Source: Candidatus Accumulibacter proximus (lineage in GTDB: Bacteria > Pseudomonadota > Gammaproteobacteria > Burkholderiales > Rhodocyclaceae). From it: 64,000 bases of DNA. Under the pieces are notes generated by a model. It was not told the origin of the DNA. It worked only from the letters and a program-made list of their open reading frames with translations, and did not search any database. This document shows positions 1 to 8,810 of this stretch, one piece after another. The position numbers were made by a program, and so were the translations under genes. The stretch is from the NCBI GenBank assembly GCA_016709675.1, contig JADJMH010000016.1, positions 124,001 through 188,000 on the forward strand, given 5' to 3'. The first letter of the stretch is position 1; the number at the start of each line of letters is the position of its first letter.

Positions 1-65
1 GGCCGATAGATCCCGGTCGCGTGCAGACCACGCTGCACCAAAGACCGAGCACGGTCAGTTGCCAT
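1..65 (-). CDS. possible 5' end of a gene leaving the window
   Basis: An ATG at 65-63 on the minus strand opens a frame with no stop up to the window edge, about 21 codons beginning MATDRARSLV. No ribosome binding site is convincing and the stretch is too short to identify a family. It could equally be chance in GC-rich DNA. Confidence 0.22.
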   Translation of the reverse strand, partial: MATDRARSLVQRGLHATGIYR

Positions 66-124
66 GATGGGGAATCGACTCCTGGCGCGTCAGTGCCGTT
101 CAGTCCAGGTCTATCGGCGTTGCG

Positions 125-189
125 AAGGAGGTAGAATGCGCTCTCGGCTTGGCAGACACTCAACGGGAGCGAAGGAGTGGACAAAGTGA
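125..189 (+). promoter_or_regulatory. strong RBS with a 17-codon leader ORF overlapping the next start
   Basis: AAGGAGG at 125-131 lies five bases before an ATG at 136. The frame from this ATG runs 17 codons and stops at TGA 187-189, which overlaps the GTG at 186 in a GTGA arrangement typical of translational coupling. A second ribosome binding site, GAAGGAG at 171-177, serves the GTG. Alternatively TAGAAT at 132-137 is a promoter -10 box and the short ORF is not transcribed whole; no good -35 box supports that. Confidence 0.35.
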
Positions 190-551
190 AGGACATTGAA
201 AAGGCAATTGGCGCCCATGCGCTATGGATGTCGGAACTTCGGCAGGCCATCCTCGACGCTCGTCCGGGCATTGAAGTAGGCGGCATTCGGGCAGACGACC
301 AGTGTGATTTCGGTCAGTGGTTGTACGGTTCTCGCCTATCGGCGGCTGACCGCATGACCGAGAGTTACCAGGAGGTCCGCCGCCTGCACGCCGAATTCCA
401 CGATCTGGCAGCGCTGGTGGTCGAAAGAGCAGCGGCTGGCAGGATAGTCGATGCTTATGCTCTGCTCTACGACGAATACGTCACGATGTCCGGCAGGCTT
501 GCCCTTGCCATGCGGGCGTGGCAGCAGCGCTTGCTGCAGGGCCTTGAGTGA
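186..551 (+). CDS. CZB-domain (chemoreceptor zinc-binding) protein
   Basis: A small soluble protein of about 121 residues consisting of little besides a CZB domain. The expected ligands are visible: His in the AHALW segment near the N terminus, Cys in QCDFGQWLYG, and two His in RRLHAEFH. CZB domains bind zinc and usually sit at the end of chemoreceptors or diguanylate cyclases, where they sense zinc or oxidants. Here no receptor is attached. I start it at GTG 186 rather than GTG 177, because GAAGGAG at 171-177 gives proper spacing only to 186. It faces the convergent cNMP-binding gene with 7 bases between stops. A free-standing zinc sensor is inferred; its partner is not visible. Confidence 0.8.
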   Translation: MKDIEKAIGAHALWMSELRQAILDARPGIEVGGIRADDQCDFGQWLYGSRLSAADRMTESYQEVRRLHAEFHDLAALVVERAAAGRIVDAYALLYDEYVTMSGRLALAMRAWQQRLLQGLE

Positions 552-558
552 AGCGAGA

Positions 559-1041
559 TCACGACGAGTCAGCGTCACTGTTTGAGGCCATGTAGCGGGC
601 TGCCAGATCGTCAATGCTGCGCAGGCGGCGGCTGAGTTCCCTGGCCAGGTTCATGACGATCAGCGTGAAGGTCGGGGGGTCGAACTCGTAAATATGGAGC
701 AAATCACCGTTGCTCAACGCCAGCGTCGAGACCGACTCGAGGGCGCGTACCGTGGCCGACCGGCGCTGCATGTCGATCAACTCCATCTCGCCGAAGACAT
801 CGCCCACTGTCAGGACGGCGATACGCTTGCCGAATACGCCTGCCGCCTCAGGACTGGCCTTCAAGACTTCGACCGACCCGCTGCAGATCACGAACAGCGA
901 GTCGCCGTCTTCGCCTTCCTGAACGATGACCTCTCCAGCCGCAAAATCCCGTTCGCGCATCAACGGCATGATTTTCTGCATCGCCTGATCGTCAACCCCA
1001 CCGAACAGTGGTTGATCCTGAAGGAAGCGGGCGGTCTTCAC
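559..1041 (-). CDS. cyclic nucleotide-binding domain protein
   Basis: About 160 residues forming one cNMP-binding (Crp-type) beta-roll with no DNA-binding helix-turn-helix. The phosphate-binding cassette is recognisable as FGEMELID followed by RRSATV at about residues 83-98. The conserved Gly, Glu and Arg are all present, so binding of cAMP or c-di-GMP is possible. A longer frame exists from TTG 1059, but CAGGAG lies six bases before GTG 1041, which is the better start. The C-terminal helix (ARELSRRLRSIDDLA) may be for dimerisation. It is probably a stand-alone sensor or regulatory subunit; the target is unknown. Confidence 0.8.
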   Translation of the reverse strand: MKTARFLQDQPLFGGVDDQAMQKIMPLMRERDFAAGEVIVQEGEDGDSLFVICSGSVEVLKASPEAAGVFGKRIAVLTVGDVFGEMELIDMQRRSATVRALESVSTLALSNGDLLHIYEFDPPTFTLIVMNLARELSRRLRSIDDLAARYMASNSDADSS

Positions 1042-1315
1042 GGAGTACTCCTGCGGCAACGGTCAATGGGCCACACTCGGGACGGCTGATATACAATTTT
1101 GCACCATGCCGAAGAAGAATAGAAGAAACCAAGAGGATCCGCCCGCCAGAAACTGGCCAGTAGGATGATCGTGCGCAATCAACCAGCATGGCTGTGATCC
1201 GATTTCGCCGGCCGAAGCGTCGCTTGAATGGTGCTTCTAGCCAACGGCTGTCAATCCGCTGCAGCCGCCGAGTGCCGTCTGGCGGGCAGCACGCCTGGAC
1301 CAGGTGATGGCTACG

Positions 1316-1334
1316 CCACGGCGAAGCGCCGTGG
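1316..1334 (+). repeat. perfect 8-bp hairpin in the gap upstream of tadA
   Basis: CCACGGCG and its exact complement CGCCGTGG flank a 3-base loop, just 19 bases before the tadA ATG. There is no T-run after it. A TAGAAT box follows at 1340-1345. The rest of the gap 1042-1352 contains no convincing gene; a 20-codon ATG frame at 1106 lacks an RBS. Confidence 0.45.
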
Positions 1335-1352
1335 TGGAGTAGAATCTACCCG

Positions 1353-1814
1353 ATGAACGACGAATTCTTCATGCGCGAGGCGATTTCTCTGGCGCTTGCT
1401 GCCGAATGCCTTGGGGAGGTTCCGGTTGGCGCGCTGGTGGTTCGCGATGGCGTCATCGTTGGTCGCGGCTTCAATTCGCCGATTGGCGATCATGATCCGA
1501 CGGCCCATGCCGAAATTGCCGCATTACGCGATGCAGCGCGCAATCTCCGCAACTATCGCCTACCCGGCTGTGAGTTGTTCGTAACCCTTGAGCCTTGCGC
1601 GATGTGTGCCGGCGCGGTGCTGCAGGCGCGCATTGCCCGCCTGATCTATGGCGCCCGTGACTCGAAGACCGGCGTGCACGGGAGCGTCGTCGACATCTTT
1701 GCCGTTGAGCGCCTCAACCATCAGACCGAGGTCCTTGGTGGCGTTCTGGCAGAAGAGTGCGGGCAGTTGCTCTCGGACTTTTTTCTCGCCCGCCGCGGCC
1801 GCAGCGGGCAGTAG
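1353..1814 (+). CDS. tadA: tRNA-specific adenosine deaminase TadA
   Basis: This 153-residue enzyme deaminates adenosine 34 to inosine in tRNA-Arg(ACG), allowing wobble decoding; the gene is normally essential. The cytidine/adenosine deaminase signature is complete. HAE at residues 52-54 gives the zinc ligand His and the proton-shuttling Glu. PCAMC at 81-85 gives the two zinc-binding Cys. Length matches the bacterial family. The next gene begins three bases after its stop, so the two are probably cotranscribed. Confidence 0.95.
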   Translation: MNDEFFMREAISLALAAECLGEVPVGALVVRDGVIVGRGFNSPIGDHDPTAHAEIAALRDAARNLRNYRLPGCELFVTLEPCAMCAGAVLQARIARLIYGARDSKTGVHGSVVDIFAVERLNHQTEVLGGVLAEECGQLLSDFFLARRGRSGQ

Positions 1815-1816
1815 GC

Positions 1817-2299
1817 GTGCATATCCACATTTCCATCGGCAAGCAGACGCTGACCCTGTCCGATGACTCGGGCCGAGTGCTGCGTACCTATGCCGTATCT
1901 ACGGCGACAAAGGGTGCCGGCGAACTCAGGGGCAGCTTATGCACGCCGCGCGGGAGGCACCTGGTGCGTGCCAGGATCGGCGCGGGACAGCCAGAGAATA
2001 CGGTGTTCATCGGTCGTCGGCCGAGCGGCGAGGTCTACTCGCGAGAACTGGCCGAGCGCTTTCCCGGGCGCGACTGGATTCTGACGCGAATTATCTGGCT
2101 GTCCGGCTGCGAGCCCGGCCGCAACCGCCTCGGCCCGGTCGACACGATGCGCCGTTACGTGTACATCCACGGTAGCCCCGATACGGCGCCGATGGGCCGC
2201 CCGGGGTCGATTGGCTGTATCCGCATGCACAACATCGATATCGTCGACTTGTTCGACCAGGTACCGCCTTACACGCTGGTCGATATCAGCGAGGACTGA
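1817..2299 (+). CDS. L,D-transpeptidase (YkuD fold)
   Basis: About 160 residues, almost entirely a YkuD domain. These enzymes make 3-3 cross-links in peptidoglycan or attach proteins to it. The catalytic motif is intact: His118 in HGSPDTAP, then SIGCIRM with Cys134 and Arg136. I choose GTG 1817, directly after the tadA stop, because the upstream extension of the frame reads through tadA and is not family-like. No signal peptide or membrane segment is visible from this start. That is unusual for a periplasmic enzyme, so the true start or export route is uncertain. Its last 31 bases overlap the convergent NRDE gene. Confidence 0.85.
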   Translation: MHIHISIGKQTLTLSDDSGRVLRTYAVSTATKGAGELRGSLCTPRGRHLVRARIGAGQPENTVFIGRRPSGEVYSRELAERFPGRDWILTRIIWLSGCEPGRNRLGPVDTMRRYVYIHGSPDTAPMGRPGSIGCIRMHNIDIVDLFDQVPPYTLVDISED

Positions 2300-3051
2300 A
2301 AGCTCTCGCAGACCTCGCCAAGCGCGCGTGCGTCGGCATCGAAACTGCGTTCGAGCAAGGTTGTCAGCCCATCCCGATGCCTGGTGAGCAGGGTCGACGC
2401 CCGCGTTCCGTAATGCTCCGAACGGACGAAAATGGCCGAGAGGATACGTTCCCATTCGATCGGCACACCGGTTTCCGGCAGGTGGGAATCGGGTACGATT
2501 TCCTGGTCGGCGAGCAGTTCAAGGAACGCTGCCGGTGCCGGTAGCGTTGCCAGGGCCTTGGCAAAAGCCGCCTTGGCGCTCGCCAGCTTGGGCCAGGGGG
2601 TGTCGAGCAGATGGTTCGAGAGTCCGTAGATGCCGGGGCCGAGCCAGCGCGTCCGGCGGTCGCCACGGTTCGTACAGTAGCCGAGACGCTCGTCGTCGGC
2701 GATGAGGAGGTTGAAGCCGTTGTAATCGGCAGCATGAGTTGCGCGCCGTGCCAGATACGCTGCCGGGCGGGCGTGGCCGGCAACGAAGTCGGCGACCAGG
2801 GCACCGCGTGAGCGGGCACGGGGGAGTAGTTTGCCACCTTCGCGATAGTTGGTCAGGGCGGCGAAGCGCCGCCCGCGGCTGACGCCGAGCCAGGTGCCGC
2901 CGGCTTCGAGATCGCGCCCGGCCAGGACCTGCGGGGCTTCCGGCCAGAATGTGGCAGGTGCCGAGGGGCGGGTGAAGAACTCATCGCGGTTGGCGGCGAC
3001 CACCAGAGGATAGTCGGGGTGCGCCTGCCAGGCGAGCAGGATCAGGCACAT
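2269..3051 (-). CDS. NRDE family protein (TANGO2-like)
   Basis: This 260-residue protein starts MCLILLAW and carries the diagnostic NRDE tetrapeptide at residues 21-24. The conserved GGTWLG block and LTNYRE follow. The family is widespread in bacteria and includes eukaryotic TANGO2. Cys2 resembles an N-terminal nucleophile, but the biochemical role is not settled; haem or lipid handling has been suggested for relatives. It is followed on the same strand by nothing, and its 3' end overlaps the convergent transpeptidase by 31 bp. ygfZ lies upstream with a 12-bp gap, so the two may share a transcript. Confidence 0.9.
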   Translation of the reverse strand: MCLILLAWQAHPDYPLVVAANRDEFFTRPSAPATFWPEAPQVLAGRDLEAGGTWLGVSRGRRFAALTNYREGGKLLPRARSRGALVADFVAGHARPAAYLARRATHAADYNGFNLLIADDERLGYCTNRGDRRTRWLGPGIYGLSNHLLDTPWPKLASAKAAFAKALATLPAPAAFLELLADQEIVPDSHLPETGVPIEWERILSAIFVRSEHYGTRASTLLTRHRDGLTTLLERSFDADARALGEVCESFQSSLISTSV

Positions 3052-3063
3052 CGTCGGCCGGCC

Positions 3064-4095
3064 TCAGGACGTCGCGAAGGCAGGCATCACGGGCTCGACT
3101 TCGATCGGCGAACCGCCGGCAGCAGCGAGTTGAAGAACACCGACACCGACGAAGCTCTCCTGGACAACCACCAGAGCATCATGACCGCCAGCCGGCGCCG
3201 GCGCGGCATTGACGACCATGCCGCAAGGCTGCTCGGCATTGACCTCCGAGTATATCGCCTGCCCGGCGGCCATCGGACTGGCCGAGTGCGCACGATAGAG
3301 GTGGCGCTTGACCTTGCCAAGATACTGCGTGCGGGCGACAATTTCCTGGCCGGGGTAACAACCCTTGTGGAAACTGACCGCACCCAATTGCTCGAAATTC
3401 GCCATTTGCGGCACAAACTGCTCCTTGGTACCCTCGGTGATCAACGGCACGCCGGCCTGGATATCCAGCCAATGCCAGACAGGGGTCCCGACCGGGCGAG
3501 CATGCGGCTGCAATCGCTGCCATAGACCGGGAGCCGCCGCTAGGCTGACGACGATTTCGAAGCGTCGGCCATCGAGCCGGATGACGCCGCCTTCGGCGAA
3601 CGCGGCAGTGCTCAGCGGCGTCGGTGGAACCGGCAGGCGGGCGGAGTGCAATGCCGTTTCGGCCTGCGGGCCGGCCAAGCCGACGACTTGCTGGGTGCCG
3701 GACAGGTCGGTGATCTTCACCTTGCTACGCAGGACGAACATCTGCAGGCGCTGGCGAATCGGCGGCAGCAGGTCCGCCGAGAGTTGCAGGCGATAGTCCG
3801 GGCCGTTGCGGAAAAGCAGAAAGCTGGCGAGCATCCTGCCCTTGGCCGAGCACCAGGCCGAATGCTGCGCCATCTCACTGGCCAGATGCTTCACGTCGCT
3901 GGTCAACTGATTGTGCAGAAAAGCCGCCGCATCAGGCCCCGCCACCTCGATCAAGCCGAGATGTGTCAGCGGTGAGACGAGCGTCGCGTCGCAGGCGTTC
4001 GCCAGTTCGCCGGCAGCATCGCCGAAATCCGTGACCAGTTCCCCGTCGATGCGTGCGCCGGCGGCACCAAGAAATTCCTGCCAGTTCAAGTTCAT
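3064..4095 (-). CDS. ygfZ: folate-binding YgfZ/GcvT-like protein
   Basis: About 343 residues, with the YgfZ signature KGCYPGQE near residues 243-250 followed by RTQYLGKVKRHLYR. YgfZ binds tetrahydrofolate and helps maintain Fe-S enzymes such as MiaB. The conserved Cys of the signature is present. The open frame extends 31 codons further to 4188, but the family start fits ATG 4095 (MNLNWQEFL). It is divergent from mltG across a 210-bp gap that must hold both promoters. Confidence 0.92.
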   Translation of the reverse strand: MNLNWQEFLGAAGARIDGELVTDFGDAAGELANACDATLVSPLTHLGLIEVAGPDAAAFLHNQLTSDVKHLASEMAQHSAWCSAKGRMLASFLLFRNGPDYRLQLSADLLPPIRQRLQMFVLRSKVKITDLSGTQQVVGLAGPQAETALHSARLPVPPTPLSTAAFAEGGVIRLDGRRFEIVVSLAAAPGLWQRLQPHARPVGTPVWHWLDIQAGVPLITEGTKEQFVPQMANFEQLGAVSFHKGCYPGQEIVARTQYLGKVKRHLYRAHSASPMAAGQAIYSEVNAEQPCGMVVNAAPAPAGGHDALVVVQESFVGVGVLQLAAAGGSPIEVEPVMPAFATS

Positions 4096-4305
4096 CGTTT
4101 CGTCACTTTTCCATCTGATAGTTATCTGAAAGGCGTCGACCGCCTGCGGGGCGTGATTCCCCATGCTGGACGGTGACCGGCAGAGCATGATCGCTCGACA
4201 GACCGCGTCGTGTTCGCTTCAGAACCATGGGTTTCGGCTATTATAGGGCTACTCGAAGTTCATTCCTCCGTTCCCGCCCAGCAGCCTCAAGGCTGCGCCG
4301 GACTG

Positions 4306-5307
4306 ATGCGAAAATTCCTCCGCAAGCTGTTCATCGTCGCGCTGGTTGTGCTGGTGCCATTGACGGCTCTGCTCGCCGCGAGGGTCCTGGCGCCAATCGG
4401 TCTGGCGCGCGAGACGGTCGAGTTCACGATACCGCCCGGCAGCAGCCTGCGAGCCGCAGGCAGGGAGATCGCTGCAGCTGGCGTGGAAGTCGATCCCTGG
4501 GTTCTGGTCGTCCTCGCCAGGCTGATGGGCGTCGAAGCGTCGATCAAGGCAGGCAGCTACGAGATCACCGGCAGCATCACCCCGCTGCAATTGCTGAAGA
4601 AACTTACCCGTGGCGACTTCACACAGGCTGAACTGACGTTCATCGAAGGGTCGACGTTCCGGCAAGTCAGGCAACGCCTCGATGCCCATCCGGATCTGCG
4701 CCATGACACGACCGGCCTACCGGAGGCCGAGATCATGCGCCTGCTCGGTGCGCCAGGTATGGCCGCCGAGGGTTCGTTTTTTCCGGACACCTATCTTTTT
4801 GCCAAGCGCAGCAGCGATGTCGAGTTGCTGGCGCGAGCTCGCCGCGCGCTCGAGCGGCATCTGGCAAGCGAATGGCAGGCGAGGGCGCTTGGACTTCCAT
4901 ATCGTGAGCCCTACGAAGCCTTGATCATGGCGTCGATCATCGAAAAGGAAACCAGTCGTGACGAGGATCGTTCGCTCGTCGCTGCGGTGTTCGTCAATCG
5001 CCTGCGCCAGGGAATGCTGTTGCAGACCGATCCGACGGTCATCTACGGCCTTGGTGAGGACTTCGACGGCAACCTGCGGAAGCGCGACCTCCTGGCCGAT
5101 ACGCCATACAATACTTACATGCGCCGGGGTCTGCCGCCGACGCCGATCGCGATGACCGGTCTGGCGTCCCTTCGGGCGACACTGCATCCGGCGCCCAGCG
5201 ATGTGCTGTATTTCGTCGCGCGTGGCGATGGCAGCAGTCATTTCTCGCGTACGCTGTCTGAACACAATCAGGCGGTGACGCGCTATCAGAAAGGCGGTAA
5301 ACCTTGA
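4306..5307 (+). CDS. mltG: endolytic murein transglycosylase MltG
   Basis: A 333-residue inner-membrane enzyme that cleaves nascent glycan strands and limits their length. A single membrane helix lies at about residues 7-25 (FIVALVVLVPLTALLAARV), followed by a LysM-like segment and the YceG domain. The catalytic Glu is at about residue 213 in the motif IIEKETSRDE. The TDPTVIYG and DTPYNTY motifs are conserved. The frame opens earlier at 4210, but ATG 4306 directly precedes the basic start and membrane helix. It overlaps tmk by four bases, the same mltG-tmk-holB order as in many proteobacteria. Confidence 0.95.
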   Translation: MRKFLRKLFIVALVVLVPLTALLAARVLAPIGLARETVEFTIPPGSSLRAAGREIAAAGVEVDPWVLVVLARLMGVEASIKAGSYEITGSITPLQLLKKLTRGDFTQAELTFIEGSTFRQVRQRLDAHPDLRHDTTGLPEAEIMRLLGAPGMAAEGSFFPDTYLFAKRSSDVELLARARRALERHLASEWQARALGLPYREPYEALIMASIIEKETSRDEDRSLVAAVFVNRLRQGMLLQTDPTVIYGLGEDFDGNLRKRDLLADTPYNTYMRRGLPPTPIAMTGLASLRATLHPAPSDVLYFVARGDGSSHFSRTLSEHNQAVTRYQKGGKP

Positions 5308-5939
5308 GTCAGTCCGAGTGCAAGCTTCGAGGAAAATTCATCACCTTCGAGGGCATCGACGGTGCCGGCAAGAGTAGTCATCTTGCCGCCGCCGCGGCTC
5401 TTGTCCGTGACCAGGGGCGGCGGGTATTGACCACCCGCGAGCCAGGGGGCACAGCGCTTGGCGAGAAGCTCCGAGACTTGCTACTACGCGAGGCCATGCA
5501 TCGCGAAACAGAAGCCTTGCTGATGTTCGCCGCTCGCCGAGAGCATCTTGAACAGGTGATCGAACCGGCGCTAGAACGCGGCGACTGGGTCCTCTGCGAC
5601 CGCTTCAGCGACGCCACTTTCGCTTACCAGAGCGGCGGACGGGGCCTCGACCGAGAGAAATTCGCGCAACTTGAACAGTGGGTACATGGTCATGTGCAGC
5701 CGGACCTGACGCTGCTTTTCGATCTGCCGTGGACAGTCGCTGGCCTCCGGATTGCTGCGCAGGCGCGCGCCCGTGACCGTTTCGAACAGGAGCGGGCAGA
5801 TTTTCACGAGCGTGTGCGGCTGGCCTATCTGGAGCGCGCAGCCATCGCACCTCAGCGCTTTGCCGTCATCGACGCCGATCAGGCGCGTGACGTAATCCAG
5901 AAATGGGTTGAACAAACAATCTTAGTTCGTTGTTTATGA
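5304..5939 (+). CDS. tmk: thymidylate kinase
   Basis: This 211-residue enzyme phosphorylates dTMP to dTDP in DNA precursor synthesis. The P-loop GIDGAGKSS is at residues 17-25. The dTMP-binding motif CDRFSDATFAYQ is near residue 100, and the LID arginines follow (ARARDRFEQE). The start is TTG 5304, four bases inside mltG, which places the P-loop at the usual distance from the N terminus. Its stop overlaps the holB ATG, so translation is probably coupled through the run. Confidence 0.95.
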   Translation: MSQSECKLRGKFITFEGIDGAGKSSHLAAAAALVRDQGRRVLTTREPGGTALGEKLRDLLLREAMHRETEALLMFAARREHLEQVIEPALERGDWVLCDRFSDATFAYQSGGRGLDREKFAQLEQWVHGHVQPDLTLLFDLPWTVAGLRIAAQARARDRFEQERADFHERVRLAYLERAAIAPQRFAVIDADQARDVIQKWVEQTILVRCL

Positions 5940-6976
5940 ATATCATTGAGTTGCACTCCCCGGTCTGGCATCAACTGCAGGCGAGGCGGACACAATTACC
6001 GCATGCACTACTGATCGCGGGTCAGCACGGAATTGGAAAGTTTGATCTCGCTCGCTCCTTCGCGGCGTCGCTGCTCTGCGAAGACGCTAGCGAGTCCGGC
6101 ATGGCCTGCGGCAAGTGCCTGGCCTGTGGCTGGCTGGCGCAGGGCAACCACCCGGACGTCCGCCTGCTGCAGCCGCAAGCCCTGGCCAGCGGGGAGAACA
6201 GCGAGGCTGGCGAGGGCGAGGAAGTGGCCAGGAAGAAGCCAAGCCAGCAGATCACGATCGATCAGGTGCGCGCGCTGGATGACTTCCTGCATGTGGGTAC
6301 GCATCGCCATGGCGCGCGCCTGGTCTTGCTCAATCCGGCCGAGGCAATGAATCGAGCAACCGCCAACGCACTTCTTAAGTCACTCGAAGAACCGATTGCA
6401 TCTACTCTGTTTATATTGGTATCTAGCGAGCCGCACCGCTTACTGCCAACGATTCGCAGCCGCTGCCAGATCTTGCCCGTCCGTCGGCCTGTGCAAGCAG
6501 TTGCGGTCAAGTGGTTGCATGATGCCGGGGTTCGCGATGCCGAGAGCTGGCTCGCGCTGGCCGGAGGTTCGCCGCTGCTGGCGCTTGAACTGAACGGCAG
6601 CGGCGAGCGCGTGCTGCTCGACTCGTTGCTGGCGCAGGTATCACGTTCTCAGGGAATCGATCCCCTGGCTGCTGCTGCAGAGATGGACAAGGTGGTCAAG
6701 GCTGACAAGCGTCCAGCGCCTCTGAAACGCGCCTTCGATTGGGCGCAAAAGTGGTTGTTCGACCTGACTCTGGCGAGCGAGGGTCTCGCACCACGCTACT
6801 TCCTGGCGCAGGCAGCGCTGCTGCGACGCCTGGCGCAAGGCACTGACAGCCGCAAGCTCTTGGCATTCAGTCGAAAAGCGATACAATACAAGGCCCAGTG
6901 TGAGCAACCCTTGAATAGCCGCCTGTTTTTCGAAGACTTTTTCCTCAGCTACGCCAAGCTGTTCCGAACCTCCTGA
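5936..6976 (+). CDS. holB: DNA polymerase III subunit delta'
   Basis: About 346 residues. It is the clamp-loader stator subunit of the replicative polymerase. It shows a P-loop-like GQHGIGK with altered chemistry, a four-Cys zinc module around residues 50-65 (CGKCLACG plus an upstream Cys), and the SRC motif in IRSRCQILP. NALLKSLEEP is characteristic of delta'. I start at ATG 5936 (ATGA overlap with tmk) rather than TTG 5930. A slightly charged loop between residues 82 and 105 (GENSEAGEGEE) looks like a lineage insertion. Confidence 0.93.
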   Translation: MNIIELHSPVWHQLQARRTQLPHALLIAGQHGIGKFDLARSFAASLLCEDASESGMACGKCLACGWLAQGNHPDVRLLQPQALASGENSEAGEGEEVARKKPSQQITIDQVRALDDFLHVGTHRHGARLVLLNPAEAMNRATANALLKSLEEPIASTLFILVSSEPHRLLPTIRSRCQILPVRRPVQAVAVKWLHDAGVRDAESWLALAGGSPLLALELNGSGERVLLDSLLAQVSRSQGIDPLAAAAEMDKVVKADKRPAPLKRAFDWAQKWLFDLTLASEGLAPRYFLAQAALLRRLAQGTDSRKLLAFSRKAIQYKAQCEQPLNSRLFFEDFFLSYAKLFRTS

Positions 6977-6983
6977 GTGGGAT

Positions 6984-7364
6984 ATGGCAGAAGCAGACAC
7001 CACCAAGCCAGTGGCTCCGGCGCCACCGCGCCCGAGCGTATTGTCGCTGAACATCAACTCAAAATCGGCACTGTACGCGGCGTACATGCCGCTCTTGCGG
7101 AACGCCGGCATTTTCATCCCGACGACGCGCAACTATTCGATCGGCGATGAGGTGTTCATGCTGCTGTCGCTGATGGACGATCCAGCGAAACTCCCGATCG
7201 CCGGGACGGTCGTCTGGATCACGCCGGTTGGGGCCCAGAACAACAAGGCCCAGGGAATTGGCGTTCACTTCAAGAGCGACGAAAGCGGCAGCGAGGCGCG
7301 CCGGCGCATCGAAGGGCTGCTCGGCGGGGTGATGCAGTCCGGTCGGCCGACGCATACCATCTGA
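6984..7364 (+). CDS. pilZ: PilZ domain protein, type IV pilus assembly PilZ
   Basis: A 126-residue single PilZ domain sitting 7 bases after holB, the classical position of pilZ in proteobacteria. PilZ of this type is needed for type IV pilus assembly and, unlike most PilZ domains, usually does not bind c-di-GMP. Consistent with that, no RxxxR motif is visible at the start of the domain and the DxSxxG equivalent is degenerate (YAAYMPLL, then NAGIFIPT). QGIGVHF near the end is the typical closing strand. Confidence 0.88.
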   Translation: MAEADTTKPVAPAPPRPSVLSLNINSKSALYAAYMPLLRNAGIFIPTTRNYSIGDEVFMLLSLMDDPAKLPIAGTVVWITPVGAQNNKAQGIGVHFKSDESGSEARRRIEGLLGGVMQSGRPTHTI

Positions 7365-7374
7365 TGGTGGGTTG

Positions 7375-8157
7375 ATGCTGGTCGATTCCCACTGTCACCT
7401 CGATTTTCCCCAGTTGTCGGGCAGCATCGAGCAAGTCATCGGCTTGATGAAGGATAATGGGGTTGGCTGCGCGCTTTGCATCGGTGTGACCCTGGAAGAT
7501 CTACCGCGTGTGCTGGCGCTGTCCGAGGCTTGGTCAGTGCTTCTGGCGTCGGTTGGCGTTCACCCCGAGGCGACGGAGGTGCGCGAACCAACGGTGGCCG
7601 AACTCGTCGAGCTTGCACGCCACCCGCGGGTCATTGCCATCGGGGAGACCGGGCTGGACTACTACTGGCACAAGGATGCGCCCGAGTGGCAGCGGGAACG
7701 GTTCCGTACCCACATTCGCGCCGCCCGCCAGGCGCAGAAGCCCCTGGTCGTTCATACCCGTGAGGCGGCGGCAGACACACTGCGCCTGATGCAGGAGGAG
7801 GGTGCCGGCGAGGCTGGCGGCGTCATGCACTGTTTCACCGAAACCTGGGAGGTCGCGGAAGCCGCGCTCGATCGGGGCTTCTACATTTCGCTCTCCGGTA
7901 TCGTCACCTTCAAGAAAGCGCTCACGGTGAGGGAGGTGGCACAGCGCGTGCCGCTCGACCGCCTGTTGGTGGAGACCGATTCACCCTATCTCGCCCCGGT
8001 GCCCCATCGTGGAAAAGCCAACCAGCCGGGCTATGTCAAGCACGTCGCGGAAGAAGTGGCACGCCTGCGTGGCCTGAGCTATGAGGCCCTCGTCGACGCC
8101 ACAACAGCCAATTTCTTCCGTCTGTTCCCTTCCGCCCGTTCGAAAGTTACTCAATGA
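7375..8157 (+). CDS. TatD family metal-dependent hydrolase/DNase
   Basis: About 260 residues with the complete TatD metal-ligand set: DSHCHLDF at the N terminus, GETGLDYYW, VVHTREA, MHCFTE and VETDSPYLAP. The family comprises 3'-5' exonucleases and deacylase-like enzymes; E. coli YcfH, found beside holB, is the nearest positional parallel. ATG 7375 is used rather than TTG 7372. The stop overlaps the next ATG. Confidence 0.93.
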   Translation: MLVDSHCHLDFPQLSGSIEQVIGLMKDNGVGCALCIGVTLEDLPRVLALSEAWSVLLASVGVHPEATEVREPTVAELVELARHPRVIAIGETGLDYYWHKDAPEWQRERFRTHIRAARQAQKPLVVHTREAAADTLRLMQEEGAGEAGGVMHCFTETWEVAEAALDRGFYISLSGIVTFKKALTVREVAQRVPLDRLLVETDSPYLAPVPHRGKANQPGYVKHVAEEVARLRGLSYEALVDATTANFFRLFPSARSKVTQ

Positions 8158-8810
8158 AGATCCTCGTTCTATTGTTTGCCTTGCTCCTGCCCGCCCTGGC
8201 CTCAGCCGGGGCATACGAAGACATGGAGGAGGCGCTGATCTCCGCCAATACGTCCTGGGCGATCCAGTTGATCAACCGTGGCATGGACGTCAATTCGGTC
8301 GACGCGACGGGTAACACGCTGTTGATGCAGAGCGTCCAGCGCGACAACATGGATTTTTTTGACTATCTTCTCAAGCGTCGCGCACGGCTGAATACCCGTA
8401 ACCGCAACGGCGAGACCGCGCTGAGCCTGGCCGCGTACCAAGGCAAACTACCGTTTGTGCAACGCCTCGTCGAAGCGGGAGCAGATGTGAACCTGTACGG
8501 CTGGCCACCGCTGATCTACGCTGCCTTCAACGGTCATGCCGCAGTAGTCGACTACCTGCTGAAAAAGGGCGCAGAGATCAATGCGACGACCGCGAATGGC
8601 TCAACGGCGTTGCTGTTCGCCGCGCGCTTCGGACACATCGAGGTGGTCGAGGTGCTGCTGCAGAACAAGGCCGATCCGAACATTGCCAACGAGCGCGGCG
8701 CGACGGCCATCGACTGGGCTCTGAAAACCGACAACACCGATATCGCTGACCTGTTGCGTAAAGCCGGCGGGCGCGCCGGTGAGCCGGCGGCCGGCGAGCG
8801 TTCAAGGTGA
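8154..8810 (+). CDS. secreted ankyrin-repeat protein
   Basis: This 218-residue protein has a clear Sec signal peptide (MKILVLLFALLLPALASAGA, cleavage near residue 18) and about five ankyrin repeats. The repeats show in NTLLMQSVQR, GETALSLAAYQGKLP, WPPLIYAAFNGHAAVVDYLL, GSTALLFAARFGHIEVVEVLL and GATAIDWALKTDNTDIADLL. It should be periplasmic and act by protein binding. The ATGA overlap with the TatD gene places it last in the mltG run. Ankyrin proteins at this position next to tatD are common in betaproteobacteria; the partner is unknown. Confidence 0.88.
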   Translation: MKILVLLFALLLPALASAGAYEDMEEALISANTSWAIQLINRGMDVNSVDATGNTLLMQSVQRDNMDFFDYLLKRRARLNTRNRNGETALSLAAYQGKLPFVQRLVEAGADVNLYGWPPLIYAAFNGHAAVVDYLLKKGAEINATTANGSTALLFAARFGHIEVVEVLLQNKADPNIANERGATAIDWALKTDNTDIADLLRKAGGRAGEPAAGERSR

